A stretch of DNA of 64,000 nt. Origin: Macrotrachela quadricornifera. Lineage: Eukaryota > Rotifera > Eurotatoria > Philodinida > Philodinidae. The stretch lies in assembly GCA_022393335.1 (NCBI GenBank), contig JAJEKB010001426.1, positions 983,867-1,047,866 on the forward strand, given 5' to 3'. Positions within the stretch are counted from its first letter, which is position 1. Each line of letters starts with the position of its first letter. Of the stretch, positions 1 through 10,749 are shown piece after piece. A model generated the notes under the pieces. It saw nothing but the letters and a program-made list of their open reading frames with translations, searched no databases and was not told the DNA's origin. The position numbers were made by a program, and so were the translations under genes.

Positions 1-22
1 AAAGCGAAATTTTTTTTTTACT

Positions 23-583
23 TCAAATTTGCCTTGCGTGCACCTTAATACGACAAATATATGTTGAACCATAACATCCACGTAAAGTTCCACTTAGATT
101 AGCTTCGTAACAATAAATTATTGGAGCATTAAGAAGACATGAACAAATAAGAATAAAAATAATACTTCGTTGAGTATTTTTTAAGTTACTCATTTGTCGT
201 AAATTGACAATAGTACTTGATGATAACCATCGATCAATTGTTGCTAAAACAATCATCCATAAAACAATTGTTCTTGATCCGTATAGAGTAACATTTCGAA
301 TTTTACAAATCCATCCAATAGTAAGAGTAAGATCTGCACCATAACCTGATAACATGCGACTTGTAAGTCCACTGATAATAACAATAATACCAGCTATTGA
401 TGATGTAAGAAAAAAAATGGCTGATGGATTTGACCGAAGAGTTCGTTGAATTAAAACAAGAACATTAAGAATATTTCCAATTGTACCAAATATACAGATG
501 AAAATAGGTACATAACGATTGAGAAGAGTTGATGTTGTATTCAACGTTGCAATAAGATTTAAACTTGTATTCGATGATGACAT
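23..583 (-). CDS. N-terminal fragment of a rhodopsin-like GPCR
   Basis: A 186-codon frame covers the first half of a seven-transmembrane receptor of the intron-free rotifer rhodopsin-like type. Visible are an Asn-rich N-terminus with possible glycosylation sites, a TM1 with the family GxxGN core (FGTIGNILN), TM2, TM3 ending in DRW in place of DRY, TM4, and the extracellular-loop cysteine in GCYGSTYIC. It is closely similar to the complete receptor at 30028-31038 along its whole length. After YIC the similarity stops, and about ten unrelated residues precede a stop at the window edge. TM5-TM7 are therefore missing. A rearrangement breakpoint or a pseudogene is the simplest reading. An intron leading off the window cannot be excluded because only 22 bases remain. 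The ligand is unknown. Confidence 0.75.
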   Translation of the reverse strand: MSSSNTSLNLIATLNTTSTLLNRYVPIFICIFGTIGNILNVLVLIQRTLRSNPSAIFFLTSSIAGIIVIISGLTSRMLSGYGADLTLTIGWICKIRNVTLYGSRTIVLWMIVLATIDRWLSSSTIVNLRQMSNLKNTQRSIIFILICSCLLNAPIIYCYEANLSGTLRGCYGSTYICRIKVHARQI

Positions 584-2519
584 ATTTTTATTTTGTACTG
601 AATAAGTTTGTAATGATTATTGAAGAGAAAACATAATAATAAAAATATGACTTTTAATGTCGGTCAAAACTTATTTCTTGGGTATTTAAGTTTAGTCGTT
701 TGTCTGTTTGTGACATATAATCACATAATGATAATAGTCTATTATCGAAATTTGTTTTTTCTTAATGATAATCTGTTTATAACGATTATCCAACGACACA
801 AAAATGTTTAGATTTTGTAAGATTAATTTATTGATGAAGAAAAAGTTTGTAAAGGAAACATTTAATTATTGCATGCTTTATCAGTTCTTCTGTTGTTTAT
901 ATATGTTTAGAATATATTCTTGTTAACGGAATCATTAAGGAATGACTATATTCAATGAGTTTTGTGTTGTTGAACTAAATCGGATTAAAAATAATCCAAA
1001 GCCGTCTTTTTTACTATACCATAAGGCATGTCATGAAGAAAGAAGACAAATTCTTATTATTTTTAATATCATATGACATTAGTGCAGAATTTCAATTTCA
1101 ATACATGAATATGTCCTTATTTTTTATATTTTATTGAATTAATTTGCATAGAAATATATATTAAATTTTTATCCAAAAAAAATTCTTTCTGTCAACTGTA
1201 ACAAAAAAATAAGCTAAGAAAAATTTTATATTTGTATTTCTCTTGAGTAAACACTAATATGTCATCGTGCTTAACATAAAATTTATTTAAGTTAAAGTTA
1301 AAATGTATAGAAAAACACTACTTCTCATTTTCTGTATTTCGATAGAGTATCTTTCACTCTATTTAATTATAATGAAAGATTTTCTATTTGCTTATTATAA
1401 GAAATGAAGACCTTGACAACACTGCTTTTGGATTGCTCTAAGTATCCATTATCACTATTTATTATCGTATCGTATCAGTTAGTCACCAGAACGATCCGAC
1501 AGGACGCACGCTCACAAATTGTCCTATGGTATCTTGGCTATGCTTGCCACTTGGAATGAAAACCACTCACACGCACCGATCAATTTCGGCAACACATTTT
1601 TCGAATTTAATAATTTTATTACATAAAGTAATATCTTACTTTGAAAGTAGTCGTATGAGTTACTCGCTTTCCGGTCCATAAAATTGAATATTGGCGTCTT
1701 ATAAAAGATTGTAACATAGAGCATAAACAAGCAAACATCGAAAAACTCATATGAAACAAGTAGGTTGTTGAAAATATCGTTGACATATTCATATGGCGAT
1801 GCTCTTAAAATAATTTCCCTAACTCAGATTTCAATACTGAACAAAAATCAGAGATCAGATTTAAAATATAACTTCGTTTTTGTAGTATTAGGATTCAAAA
1901 AAAGCTCGGGAATAGATCTGGGGATGGCGGATCTAGCTCAATGTTATACAATTTGAGATATGACACTTTTTGATTTTGAAGCTGAAATTTTGGCTTATGG
2001 CAGAGGCTGACTAGGCGCAGTTTCTGAGGAGATTTGACATGAATTTCACAAGGTTCTCCAGAATGGCGGTTGGCGCACTGATATGATCTAAACAGCAAAG
2101 TGACGTTTGCCAACGAAAATTGACCATTGATTTTGTTGAAATTACTTCTATTGGATGTATACAATATACAGTTTTGTAGCGCATGCTTTTCTCTGCAAAA
2201 CTAGGTAGAAAAAATTTCTGTGTAATGTATTTCTCAAATATTGAGACCACATTGGAACAAGGTCAATCAAGCACCACAATGCAAGTATATTCCAAAAATA
2301 TCCGTAAAAACAAAATAATTACACTATAATTTATATACCAACCGATGCAGAAAAAAAATCTCTATAAAACCCCACAGATAGTTTCTCACAACAAAGAGGT
2401 CGATCTTATTCGATAGAGTCCTTTCGATTTTTGGCTGAAATTTCGATAACAAATTTGTGTGTGAAATAAATAATTCTAGAATTCTAATGAAACTTTCAGA
2501 ATTACAGAATAGGACCACG
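584..2519. other. Intergenic, no recognised gene
   Basis: AT-rich sequence. Several open frames of 60-90 codons lie here on both strands, but none shows a recognisable domain and they overlap one another. I see no RNA gene or transposon ends. Confidence 0.5.
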
Positions 2520-2987
2520 TCTCTTTAATCACTTCACCAAATGCTGGAACACCGCAGCGTAGTACACGTCATTTCATTGCTCTATGCATAATTGGAATTG
2601 GCTTGCTTTGGATAGTTTTAGAAAGTGATTCGTTAATCTACACGCAAATCCTACAACTTGGTACAGATGGTTTTGTCTGTCACTGTCAACCAGGTTTACA
2701 TACTTCACTAATAGCCTATCATGCATTTATAGTTAATGGAATCCTTCCAACTCTATGAATGACTATATTTGGATTTTTGACTGTGAAAAATATTCATGAA
2801 ATACGTTGTGTAAGACATCCTTCTACTTCGGCGAATGATAGAAACGTAGGAACAGGTAGACCACCTGACTCTTCGATTAAAAGATCAACAACCGATTCGT
2901 ATGTTATTAGTGGAAATTATTGCTTTTGTCGTATGTAAATTTCTTGATTTTACTATTAATCTTTTCTTGGTATTTTGTTGACAATAG
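2520..2987 (+). pseudogene. GPCR pseudogene (TM4 to TM6)
   Basis: Conceptual translation gives the middle of a rhodopsin-like receptor. From about 2521 there is an intracellular-loop stretch (NAGTPQRSTRHF), then a hydrophobic TM4, a second extracellular loop with FVCHC, and TM5 followed by FGFLTVKNIHEIR. That last stretch parallels FGLLTIKNVRHVR in the intact receptor at 30028-31038. An in-frame TGA interrupts TM5 near 2756. A one-base frameshift near 2890-2900 then moves the frame to RMLLVEIIAFVV (from 2898), the expected start of TM6, which ends at a stop near 2985. No TM1-TM3 or TM7 was found. At least two inactivating changes and missing ends make this a relic. It belongs to the same broad group as the fragment at 23-583, but it is more diverged. 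Confidence 0.8.
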
Positions 2988-3764
2988 CATTAGTTGTTAT
3001 ACAAATATATATGTCTCAATAATTTTTTCGAGCAGAATTGAAATGTATATTTTCAAATACCTATCAACTCTGTGTTCGTCAAGTAATTTAACTGTAGCAT
3101 TTAAAATAAATATTGTCAACTTTTGCAATTATTCTAGTTTTAAATAATCAATAAAGTTTACCAAAAAAAGATTATCATCTTTGTGGTTAGTAAAGTAATT
3201 AATGATCGATCAGTAGGAAAAGTTAAAAGGAAAGTATCAAACTTTATGTGTTCTGGTATCATTCACTTCTTATTTTTTCTTTTACAGATGTTCATAAAAA
3301 ATCTTGCACAACTTTGGAAAGAATGAACCCAAGTATCGAAGTTTTAGGAAAATAGAGACTATTCCATACTCTTTCTTTTATCTACTTGAGATTAGTTGTC
3401 TTCTTCGAAAATTCATATAATAAAAAAGGATTGAAACAGTATGAAAATTGTGATACTTTTCTTTTTCATTTGCTTTGTAACATCCGATAAATGATCTTTG
3501 AGACTATATATTCTATCACCTTTTCATTAACCAGCATTAGTTTTAATCATTTAAAGGAAAAGTTCGTTGTTCAAATATTTTAATAATCTATGTTTTATGA
3601 AAAATGAGAATCTGCATTGTCATCACTAATTTGCATTTTTTCTTCGCAGGTATCAGTTGCTCGTGCATGATGACGAGGCAAATAGCACACATTTAAATCC
3701 CTTCATTCCCATATGCGAGTTATTCTTTTTCTTCCTGCTCTTTTCAATAAAAAAATAAATCGTT
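2988..3764. other. Upstream region of first GST
   Basis: AT-rich DNA without a supported gene. Its last 100 bases form the promoter-proximal region of the GST at 3765 and contain the antioxidant-response motif listed separately. A pyrimidine tract followed by CAG occurs near 3640-3651, so a spliced 5' leader is possible but unproven. Confidence 0.5.
3670..3679 (+). promoter_or_regulatory. Candidate antioxidant response element (EpRE) upstream of GST 1
   Basis: ATGACGAGGC fits the RTGACnnnGC core bound by CNC-bZIP/small-Maf (Nrf2-type) factors, which is known to drive GST genes in animals. It ends 85 bp before the ATG at 3765. The neighbouring GST has its own match at 5307-5316. The match is directly visible; the function is inferred from the motif and the shared position. 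Confidence 0.5.
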
Positions 3765-4382
3765 ATGTCAACATACAAACTTCATTATTTTAATGCTCGC
3801 GGCCAAGCTGAAGTGTCTCGTTTAATATTTGCTGCAGCTGGTCAACGATATGAAGATATTCGTTACAATAATTATCAATGGTCACTCTATCAAAATAAAA
3901 CACCTCTAGGTGAATTACCTGTTCTTGAATACAATGGAATTAAATTACCAGAATCAAAAGCTATTGCTCGTTTTCTTGCCAAACAGTTTCAGTTAGCTGG
4001 TAGAAACAATTTGGAAGAAGCACAAGTCGATGCTGTTGTTGATACAATTAAAGATTTACTAAGCAATTATATCCCAACTTGTTGGGAAGAAAATCAAATA
4101 AAACGAGAAAAACTCACAGAAGTATTTCTCAATGAACAATTACCTGAACATTTAGAAAATCTTCAAATTTTAGCCAGAGAATATGGTACTCGTGGTCCTT
4201 TTTTCCTTGGAAATCAATTAACATGGGCAGATTTACTCTTTTATACTGCAGGAGAAAATATTCTTCAATTAGATCCAAATTGTTTAGATAATTATCCATG
4301 GTTAAAACAAAATCGTGCAGAAGTTGCAAAACAACCTGGAATCAACGAATACCTTAGACATCGACCAAGAACATCATACTAA
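3765..4382 (+). CDS. Glutathione S-transferase, sigma-like (copy 1)
   Basis: A cytosolic GST of 205 residues, the usual length for the sigma/prostaglandin-D-synthase-like class. It joins glutathione to electrophiles or acts on lipid peroxides. The thioredoxin-like N-domain (about 1-79) has the catalytic Tyr8 in YKLHYFNARG and the glutathione-binding LPVLEYNG with its cis-proline. The ESKAIARFLA stretch has Glu-Ser where QS is usual. The all-helical C-domain (about 83-205) contains the conserved LTWADLLFY, whose Asp caps the domain core. The start is set by the conserved MSTYKL, and there is no intron. It is a tandem duplicate of the gene at 5425, with the same orientation and length. An EpRE-like motif lies upstream. 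The exact substrate cannot be read from the sequence. Confidence 0.93.
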   Translation: MSTYKLHYFNARGQAEVSRLIFAAAGQRYEDIRYNNYQWSLYQNKTPLGELPVLEYNGIKLPESKAIARFLAKQFQLAGRNNLEEAQVDAVVDTIKDLLSNYIPTCWEENQIKREKLTEVFLNEQLPEHLENLQILAREYGTRGPFFLGNQLTWADLLFYTAGENILQLDPNCLDNYPWLKQNRAEVAKQPGINEYLRHRPRTSY

Positions 4383-4601
4383 ATAATAAATATTGTGACA
4401 TTTTTATCTCCTTTTTTTTTGTACTTCTTTGATATTTTTCAAAATCCTCGCATTTTCTGATAGAACCCGGCTGAAAACGATGTGTTTTCTATTGCTTTTC
4501 ATTGAAAATATAAGAAATACTACTTCAATAATGATCGACATGCACAAAATTTTTTCTTACTTAACCTTTTCAATCTTGAATATCATGTTGTAGAAGACAT
4601 A

Positions 4602-5038
4602 TCCCATGTCATCAAAATCGCGTGAAAATCGGCGATTAATCGCGAAAAAATCGCCCGATTAATCGTGCGATTAATCGCCAAAACTGACGATTTTTTGTCA
4701 GTTTTTTCAACAAAATCAAGATTTATCAAAAACGATAAGACTTTACTAAAATCGAAAGATGACGTCAGATAGGCTATCGTAGAGCCTATTCAAGTTCATT
4801 TTCTTCATGTTTCTTCTCCCAAAAGAGAATCAAATTGACAGGTAAAAAAAATAATCGATAGAAAAAGAGCGAATAACAGAGCCAAAAAGCTTAAGTACAA
4901 GAGCAGATAGAGCTACGGATACAATAACATGAAAAGATGAGCGATATCATGTGATTTGCTCATAATATTACCGGTGTAAAAGTTGAGCGAAAATCGCCGA
5001 TTAATCGCCAAAAGTGCCGCGATTTTGACGACATGGGA
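4602..5038. mobile_element. MITE with TA target duplication between the two GSTs
   Basis: A 437-bp element bounded by TA at 4600-4601 and 5039-5040. Its ends are inverted copies of TCCCATGTCrTCAAAATCGC (one difference, A/G). Inside each end lies an ATTAATCG-rich stretch, again in inverted arrangement. It has no coding capacity. The TA duplication and CCCATG ends suggest a non-autonomous Tc1/mariner-like element. The element at 43062-43658 has related ends. Confidence 0.8.
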
Positions 5039-5167
5039 TAGAACGCAAGAGAAATATTTTGTGTTCTGTAATTCAAATGCAATATGTTCATCACACATGA
5101 TTTTTCTTCTAATAGCTATAATGACGATAGATTTTAAATACAGCTGATTTTTCCGACACAATGCATC

Positions 5168-5184
5168 AGAGAGAGAGAGAGAGA
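5168..5184. repeat. (GA)n microsatellite
   Basis: An uninterrupted run of alternating G and A, about eight units long, in the region before GST 2. Confidence 0.9.
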
Positions 5185-5306
5185 TTTAATTAATCTAACA
5201 CCATCGCATCGAAAAAGAATTTTGACACGTCGGTGTTTTTAATCAGTAAAACAAAAAAGTACATTATCATCATGATTTGCTATTTCTTTGGTTGTGTATG
5301 TGCTTA

Positions 5307-5316
5307 ATGACAAAGC
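5307..5316 (+). promoter_or_regulatory. Candidate antioxidant response element (EpRE) upstream of GST 2
   Basis: ATGACAAAGC followed by A fits RTGACnnnGC, like the motif before GST 1. It lies 108 bp before the ATG and about 25 bp before a TATA-like sequence, a normal arrangement for a proximal activator site. Confidence 0.5.
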
Positions 5317-5340
5317 AAAAAACAAAGGTAAATGGTATGC

Positions 5341-5350
5341 ATATATAAAT
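5341..5350 (+). promoter_or_regulatory. TATA-like box of GST 2
   Basis: ATATATAAAT lies 75 bp before the start codon of the second GST. The position suits a core promoter with a 5' leader of about 50 bases. In AT-rich DNA such words also occur by chance. Confidence 0.4.
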
Positions 5351-5424
5351 GATTGCGGACCGACAGAGCTCACTCGTATTTTTAGTCTTTTCTTTAAAAA
5401 ACTAATCTTTACATAGAGATATCA

Positions 5425-6042
5425 ATGTCAACGTATAAACTTACCTATTTTAATGGTCGTGGTCGAGCTGAAGTATCTCGTTTAATATTTGCTGCTGCTA
5501 ATCAAAAATATGAAGATATTCGATATGAATACCAAGAATGGCCATCACATAAACATGAAACACCATTAGGTCATATACCTGTTCTGGAATTTGAAGGTAT
5601 TAAATTACCACAGTCAGTAACAATTGCTCGTTTTCTTGCTAAACAATTTCAATTGGCTGGTAGAAATAATTTTGATCAAGCAAAAGTCGATGCAATTTGT
5701 GATACGCTTAGTGAATTAATGTCAAAATATATACCAATTGTTTCACAACGCGATGAAGCAAAAAGAAAACAAGCTATTGGCCAATTTCTAAAAGGAGATG
5801 TAGCAAAACAGTTACAAAATTTACAAACGTTAGCTAATTTATATAGTGATGGTGGTCCTTTTTTTGTTTCAAATCAATTAACATGGGCAGATTTGTTCTT
5901 TTATGATTTGGGACAAAATATACTTCAATTTGATGAAAATTCCTTAGATAATTATCCATGGTTAAAACGAAATCGTGCAGAAGTAGAAAAACAGCCAAGA
6001 ATCAAAGAATATCTCAGCAAGCGACCAAAAACATTTGCTTAA
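5425..6042 (+). CDS. Glutathione S-transferase, sigma-like (copy 2)
   Basis: A second 205-residue GST, alignable to the gene at 3765 without gaps over most of its length. Tyr8 is present in the N-domain ([10 protein letters not shown]), as is the glutathione-site stretch IPVLEFEG. Here the canonical Gln-Ser of the sigma class is kept ([12 protein letters not shown]), whereas copy 1 has Glu-Ser. The C-domain again holds LTWADLFFY. Most differences fall in residues 105-140, the C-domain region that helps shape the electrophile-binding pocket, so the copies may prefer different substrates (inference). No introns. An AATAAA signal lies at 6085-6090, about 45 bases after the stop. The proximal promoter has an EpRE-like motif and a TATA-like box. 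Confidence 0.93.
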   Translation: MSTYKLTYFNGRGRAEVSRLIFAAANQKYEDIRYEYQEWPSHKHETPLGHIPVLEFEGIKLPQSVTIARFLAKQFQLAGRNNFDQAKVDAICDTLSELMSKYIPIVSQRDEAKRKQAIGQFLKGDVAKQLQNLQTLANLYSDGGPFFVSNQLTWADLFFYDLGQNILQFDENSLDNYPWLKRNRAEVEKQPRIKEYLSKRPKTFA

Positions 6043-6155
6043 AAAAATAACTTTTATTTAGTAAAACTTTCTTTTGCAGATCCCAATAAAATTGCTTTAA
6101 TAAGTTCATCAAAATTCTTCTCTCTATACAGTTATCAATCACACGTTTTCAAAAA

Positions 6156-6600
6156 ATAGATGCAGAAGCATTTGTAAAAAGTGTGGACAAAAAATTGTCC
6201 GTTAATGACATTCAAAATGCTCTTAATCGCAATGGATATCAAGTTAATCAAGTAGAAAAATTAATGAATAAAGAAAAACGGACCTAGGAACAATTATTAA
6301 AATTACTTCTGGTTAAATCAGAAATCGAGATATATTTGCGAAATTAAGTCTTCAAATTGCCCATATGCATTTTTCGACAGAACAAGCGAAACAAAGAGTC
6401 GTTCCGCTACAATGTCATTCACGTTTTCGTTTTGGACACATAGCTAAATATTGCAAACAATTGCATCTAATTTATTTTCATCATATCGGTCCTCATCGTT
6501 ATAATGATTGTGATCAAAAATAACAACTACCAAGGTGATGTAATTGTTAAGGTTCACATAAAGCTACATCACATGATCTTACAGAATGTCCGACAATATC
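6156..6600 (+). pseudogene. Decayed retroelement gag/ORF1 fragment with CCHC knuckles
   Basis: Broken frames carry a helix-like stretch (IDAEAFVKSVDKKL) and, near 6400-6460, a zinc-knuckle-like CHSRFRFGHIAKYC with its first spacing disturbed. About 90 bases later comes a second knuckle-like stretch ending GSHKATSHDLTECP. This order is typical of the gag-like ORF1 of non-LTR retrotransposons. TAG and TAA stops interrupt it, and no reverse transcriptase follows, so it is a 5' scrap. The assignment rests on the knuckle pattern alone. Confidence 0.6.
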
Positions 6601-7834
6601 ATCAAAATCTTCGTGTATGAACTCTCAACAGTATTATTGAAGCATGCACAGCTGCGACAACAGCAGCAAGAGGATGTATATCCGAGCAATTACTATCGGT
6701 TTTAAAATATAAGAATCGTGACTGTTTTTTTTTGAATAACTTTGCCTAGGAACATGATAGAGATCTGCCGTTTTAATCATAAATAGAGGAAACTTGGCCA
6801 CATAATTGCACGTGGAAACGAGAAAAATCCTAGTATGTAACGGTACCAATAGGTTTGGCAGAAGCGATTTCTGCATGGACCGGATCCTCAAAAATTTTGA
6901 ATTTTGATTTTTACTATCGGGCTAGACAGAGCATGCAAACTTGAGACCACTTCTAAACTATCAGTCTGTTTGATTGAGCCATTCTTGAGATAGAGATACC
7001 TTACGTTTTCGGATTGCGCAGACAATTTTTACTTTAAAAATCTTTCTTTCGTTGACCTTTTGAAATCTAGAACCATGTTCGATTCATTTTTTGTTGTATA
7101 TAAACTGATAGAACAAGGTCTGCTCTACAAAACTATACCACTTTTATTTGTTTTTCACTGATTTATGTGAACTACAAACTTCTGCATTTTATTTTTACTC
7201 AAGTTTTGCATGTATATTTCTCATTGTTTTTCACATTTTTAAAGCATTACGTTTTAAGTAAATCAATGAATTTTGAATATGTTATAGAGCATAAAAATAT
7301 ATATTAATTCATGGATAAAAATCTTCGTTTAAAGATTAACAAAGTTCTGAAACATGTATAGAAACGTTACTAAGTGTAAGATATTTTTCAACAATTGTAA
7401 TTCCATATCTGTTCAAGAAATCACTCGTTCCACTGTGTCCAATTCATTCTTTTTGGCAGAGTAACTGCTACTTGGTGGATTATCTCAAAGAGAAATTTGC
7501 ATAATATTTCATTTCAGATTAATGCTCCTTCCGTTCGCAATGTAATTTTAATTAATCACAAACTATAAGTGTGCTATTACAATTATCTATGGAATTTTTT
7601 GATAAAATTTGCCAGAAAAATGCATCATATTTTCTTCCTTTCGTATCAGCTTCTAAACTTATCCGTACTTTCAGTCGAATAATACCTGTTCTCTTTATCG
7701 TACATGATTATTATTCTATATTTCTTATAGAATTGATCTCTTTGCAACTGTATTCGCAATTCGACTTTCCACAATTCAAATTGCTATCTTATTAAGTATC
7801 ACATATTTTCTCAAATACACATATGGATTAGAGC
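6601..7834. other. Intergenic, no recognised gene
   Basis: AT-rich. Open frames at 6634-6891 (minus) and 7571-7795 (plus) have no recognisable domain. It may be debris of the flanking mobile elements. Confidence 0.4.
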
Positions 7835-8885
7835 GACACACTAAAGTAGATTTTGTGATTGGGCAAGTCATTACATTGGTGTTCGATCAATGTAATTGTC
7901 TTTGAAATAATCAACAAATTCTGTAAATTCCATGAAAAAAAGTCAATATTCTAATCACAAAAAATAATTGATATAAATCATCCATAATAGCAGGTGACTG
8001 TTTATGTAATTTTTCAAATTCTTCGACAACAATGGCTTTAGGTACAAACGATAAAGAAGCAAATTCTTTTAAGAGATGTATTCAGTCCGTCAAACCTTAC
8101 TCGAATTTTACCTCACAAACTTTGTTCAAAGTGGAAGAAACAAGCATTGATTGCTGTTGAGGGTAGCTTTTGTTCGAGAACATTCTCAAAACTTTTTTCA
8201 AAATTAATAGTAATCGCTTATAATTTTTCAGTAATACATTGTAATATGACGTCAAATAATTCATGATGAATATTTTTGGTTTTACCGGAAAGGTATGCAT
8301 ATACAAATGGTCTTGATCGCCCACAAAAAAATCCATGGATTGAATATAATTGAGAAAACAGTTTTGGTGCAATCTATGATTAAAAAAATGTATTTGAATA
8401 ATATGTTCTTCAATTATGCACTAACTACATGAAACTAACCTTAAAAGTACCGTCAGCGTGTCAATAATCTGAATTTGAAAGTCGATTCAGATTTACACTT
8501 GAAGAAAATATAATAATTCTGTTATCACTTTGTTGATTATTGTATAAAAGAAATTGGTTATCAATATTCATTAAGTTTAACTCATCAGGAATTTTTATAT
8601 TCCCAAATGATGTTGGATTGCGTAATGGAGTATCATTCTTTTTACGTTTACGTGCAATAGAACGTTATGCTGTTGTATAATTACTTACAGTTGATGCATC
8701 ATTCGATGTTACAGCACGTTCATTAAGTTTTGATTTGAATTTCATCGATAATATTTCATCTAGATTAGAGAAGGATAATTATGATCGGTTAAACTAATAC
8801 ATTCCATATCATCAAAAGTAGCACGACCAGCGCAGTTTATTCGTCCAGTAAATAACGAATCAGATATTGAGATATTTTTCCATTC
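7835..8885 (-). pseudogene. FLYWCH/MULE-type transposase pseudogene with retained introns
   Basis: Read from 8885 downward, the translation starts with the end of a FLYWCH-like zinc finger (FTGRINCAGRA, then LTDHNYPS), a basic linker (RSIARKRKKND) and KIPDELN. The MULE transposase core follows: HADGTFK, then after an intron APKLFSQLYSIHGFF and LSGKTKNIHHELF, then ITINFEKSFENVL and INACFFHFEQSL, and finally EFVDYFKDNYIDRTP. Introns fit at 8374-8439 (66 nt), 8036-8100 (65 nt) and less surely 7921-7958. Several changes inactivate it: TGA where Trp is expected before HADGTFK, TAA after ITEKL, TGA for Trp after FEQSL, TAA/TGA near the end, and a frame change in the zinc-finger linker. No terminal repeats were identified. 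Confidence 0.85.
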
Positions 8886-10749
8886 CTTTTAAAGAACTCA
8901 CTGGTCTACCGAACTTGAATAGTTACCAGTGAGTTGTATATACCATTAAAAGTATGCTACTGAATCCAACTGTGAAATTTACATATAGTTTATTAATTTT
9001 TTTAATTAAGAGTACACAGGGAATATCATACGACACAGGCTCTGTTGTCTAACGCTCAACTGTCGTGTCACCTTTTTAAATATATTCACAGTGCATCTTC
9101 AAATTATGTTCATTAAAAAAATTTATGTTACTGTGTATTTTGCTTCGGGATATGCAATCCAAACCAGATCATACTCTTGGAACATATATAAGGTATTAAT
9201 ATCAAACTTCTGATAGATGTTGTATGAACCGTTCACGTAATACTTTATCAAATTTTTAATCATTATAAATTCTGTCTCATGGGATAAGAAGCATCTGGCT
9301 TTTACTATTGAATTATCTTTGGAGAATCTCAATGACTTGTAAAATATGCATTATTTGAATGAATACCCGTGTAAACAATGAACCTCTGTAGATGTAAAGA
9401 AAGTATTTCAGTCCGGTATATGATGTTCGGAGAGGGCATAGATAGGAGTGAGATACCCCAAATTGCTTCTAACATAAGTTATACATATTCTAAGATATAA
9501 GCAGAATAGTTAATTTTATTGTAAACTTTAGTGTTTTTTTTCCAATTAGGAAAAAATATCCGACAAAATTCTTACCGTATCGATCATAAGCATTAATCTT
9601 GATTATTTAAAAAAATTCAAATCAAAATAGATAAATGACATACTATTTATCGTAAAAACTGGACCTGATTCTGATTTTTTTCATTAACTTAGATAACATT
9701 TTAAAAATAAGTATTCATTTTTTTCTTGTATATATTCGTGAATATCATGAAAAACTGACAAATAAAGAAAATCATTTGATAGCGTAATAAGAATCATTAT
9801 ATAACTGGTTATAATCGAATAAATATAAAATGGTTGCAATAAATTGAATAACATAATTGCTTCGAGAGCATATATTAAAGAAAAACTTTTAGGTCAATTA
9901 TCACTTACTCCATTTTCATTTTTCAATAACCGTCGCGAATATAGCCATTTTTGGAAGCAAAATGACTGAAACCAAAAGTCTCCGAAAGTAGTTTTTGAAA
10001 GTTTTTTAAAGCCGAAACAATCTTCAATCTTGTGATCTCCTTAAAAATGAATGATTATTTTCAATAATCACTCGATAAATAACTGCAACAACATTGCAAA
10101 ATAGATATCTGTGGTATTTTTGAGTGTTTCAAAGCTTTCACCATTTATTTTCCAAAACAATACTACCTTTTTATTAAATCGGAGTTGATAAGTCATAAAT
10201 TTGAATATTTCTAATTGAGAAACATTTTTGAATTGATTGCTAAGAGATATTTCATTTTTAGAAAACCATCGCTAAATCATCCTCACGCAGATCAGTAAGC
10301 TACCCTATTGGTAGCAGTATTTGGTTTGTGATCTTCGAATCATTTAAGTAAATACTACAGAGAAAAATCATTCGACGAGTCCTTTAAACGAGGGCGAAAC
10401 TTGAATCATAATTAGCTTGACTACTATATGGAGCTGAGTATCTTTTGTTTAGAAAATGCCATATTTTGTTTCTATTCTTATATGCAAATGTTGTATGTCA
10501 CTTGAAAAAGTCTGTAATTAGATCAAAACGGGTCGTGGTCGTTATCTTTCATATTTAATCTTACTCTTAAAAGTGATGGCTTAATAGAAGAAATTTGAGT
10601 ATATCAATTTGTTTTGTACAAATATCCTAGAAAATTTTTAATTTATCTTTTTATTCATTCGACACGATGAGAAAAGCTTTGAGACAACATTTACAATGAC
10701 AAAGTTAAATTTTTTTTTTGTGTACTTTCCTTCAGTATGAAAGCTGAGT
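8886..10749. other. Intergenic, no recognised gene
   Basis: Very AT-rich, with no domain on either strand. The open frame at 9123-9332 (minus) is not convincing. The region includes the 3' flank of the gene at 10750. Confidence 0.45.

Noticed and set aside
2920..3147. 75-codon frame starting at a TTG
   Set aside because: It is an out-of-frame reading over the TM6 part of the GPCR pseudogene.
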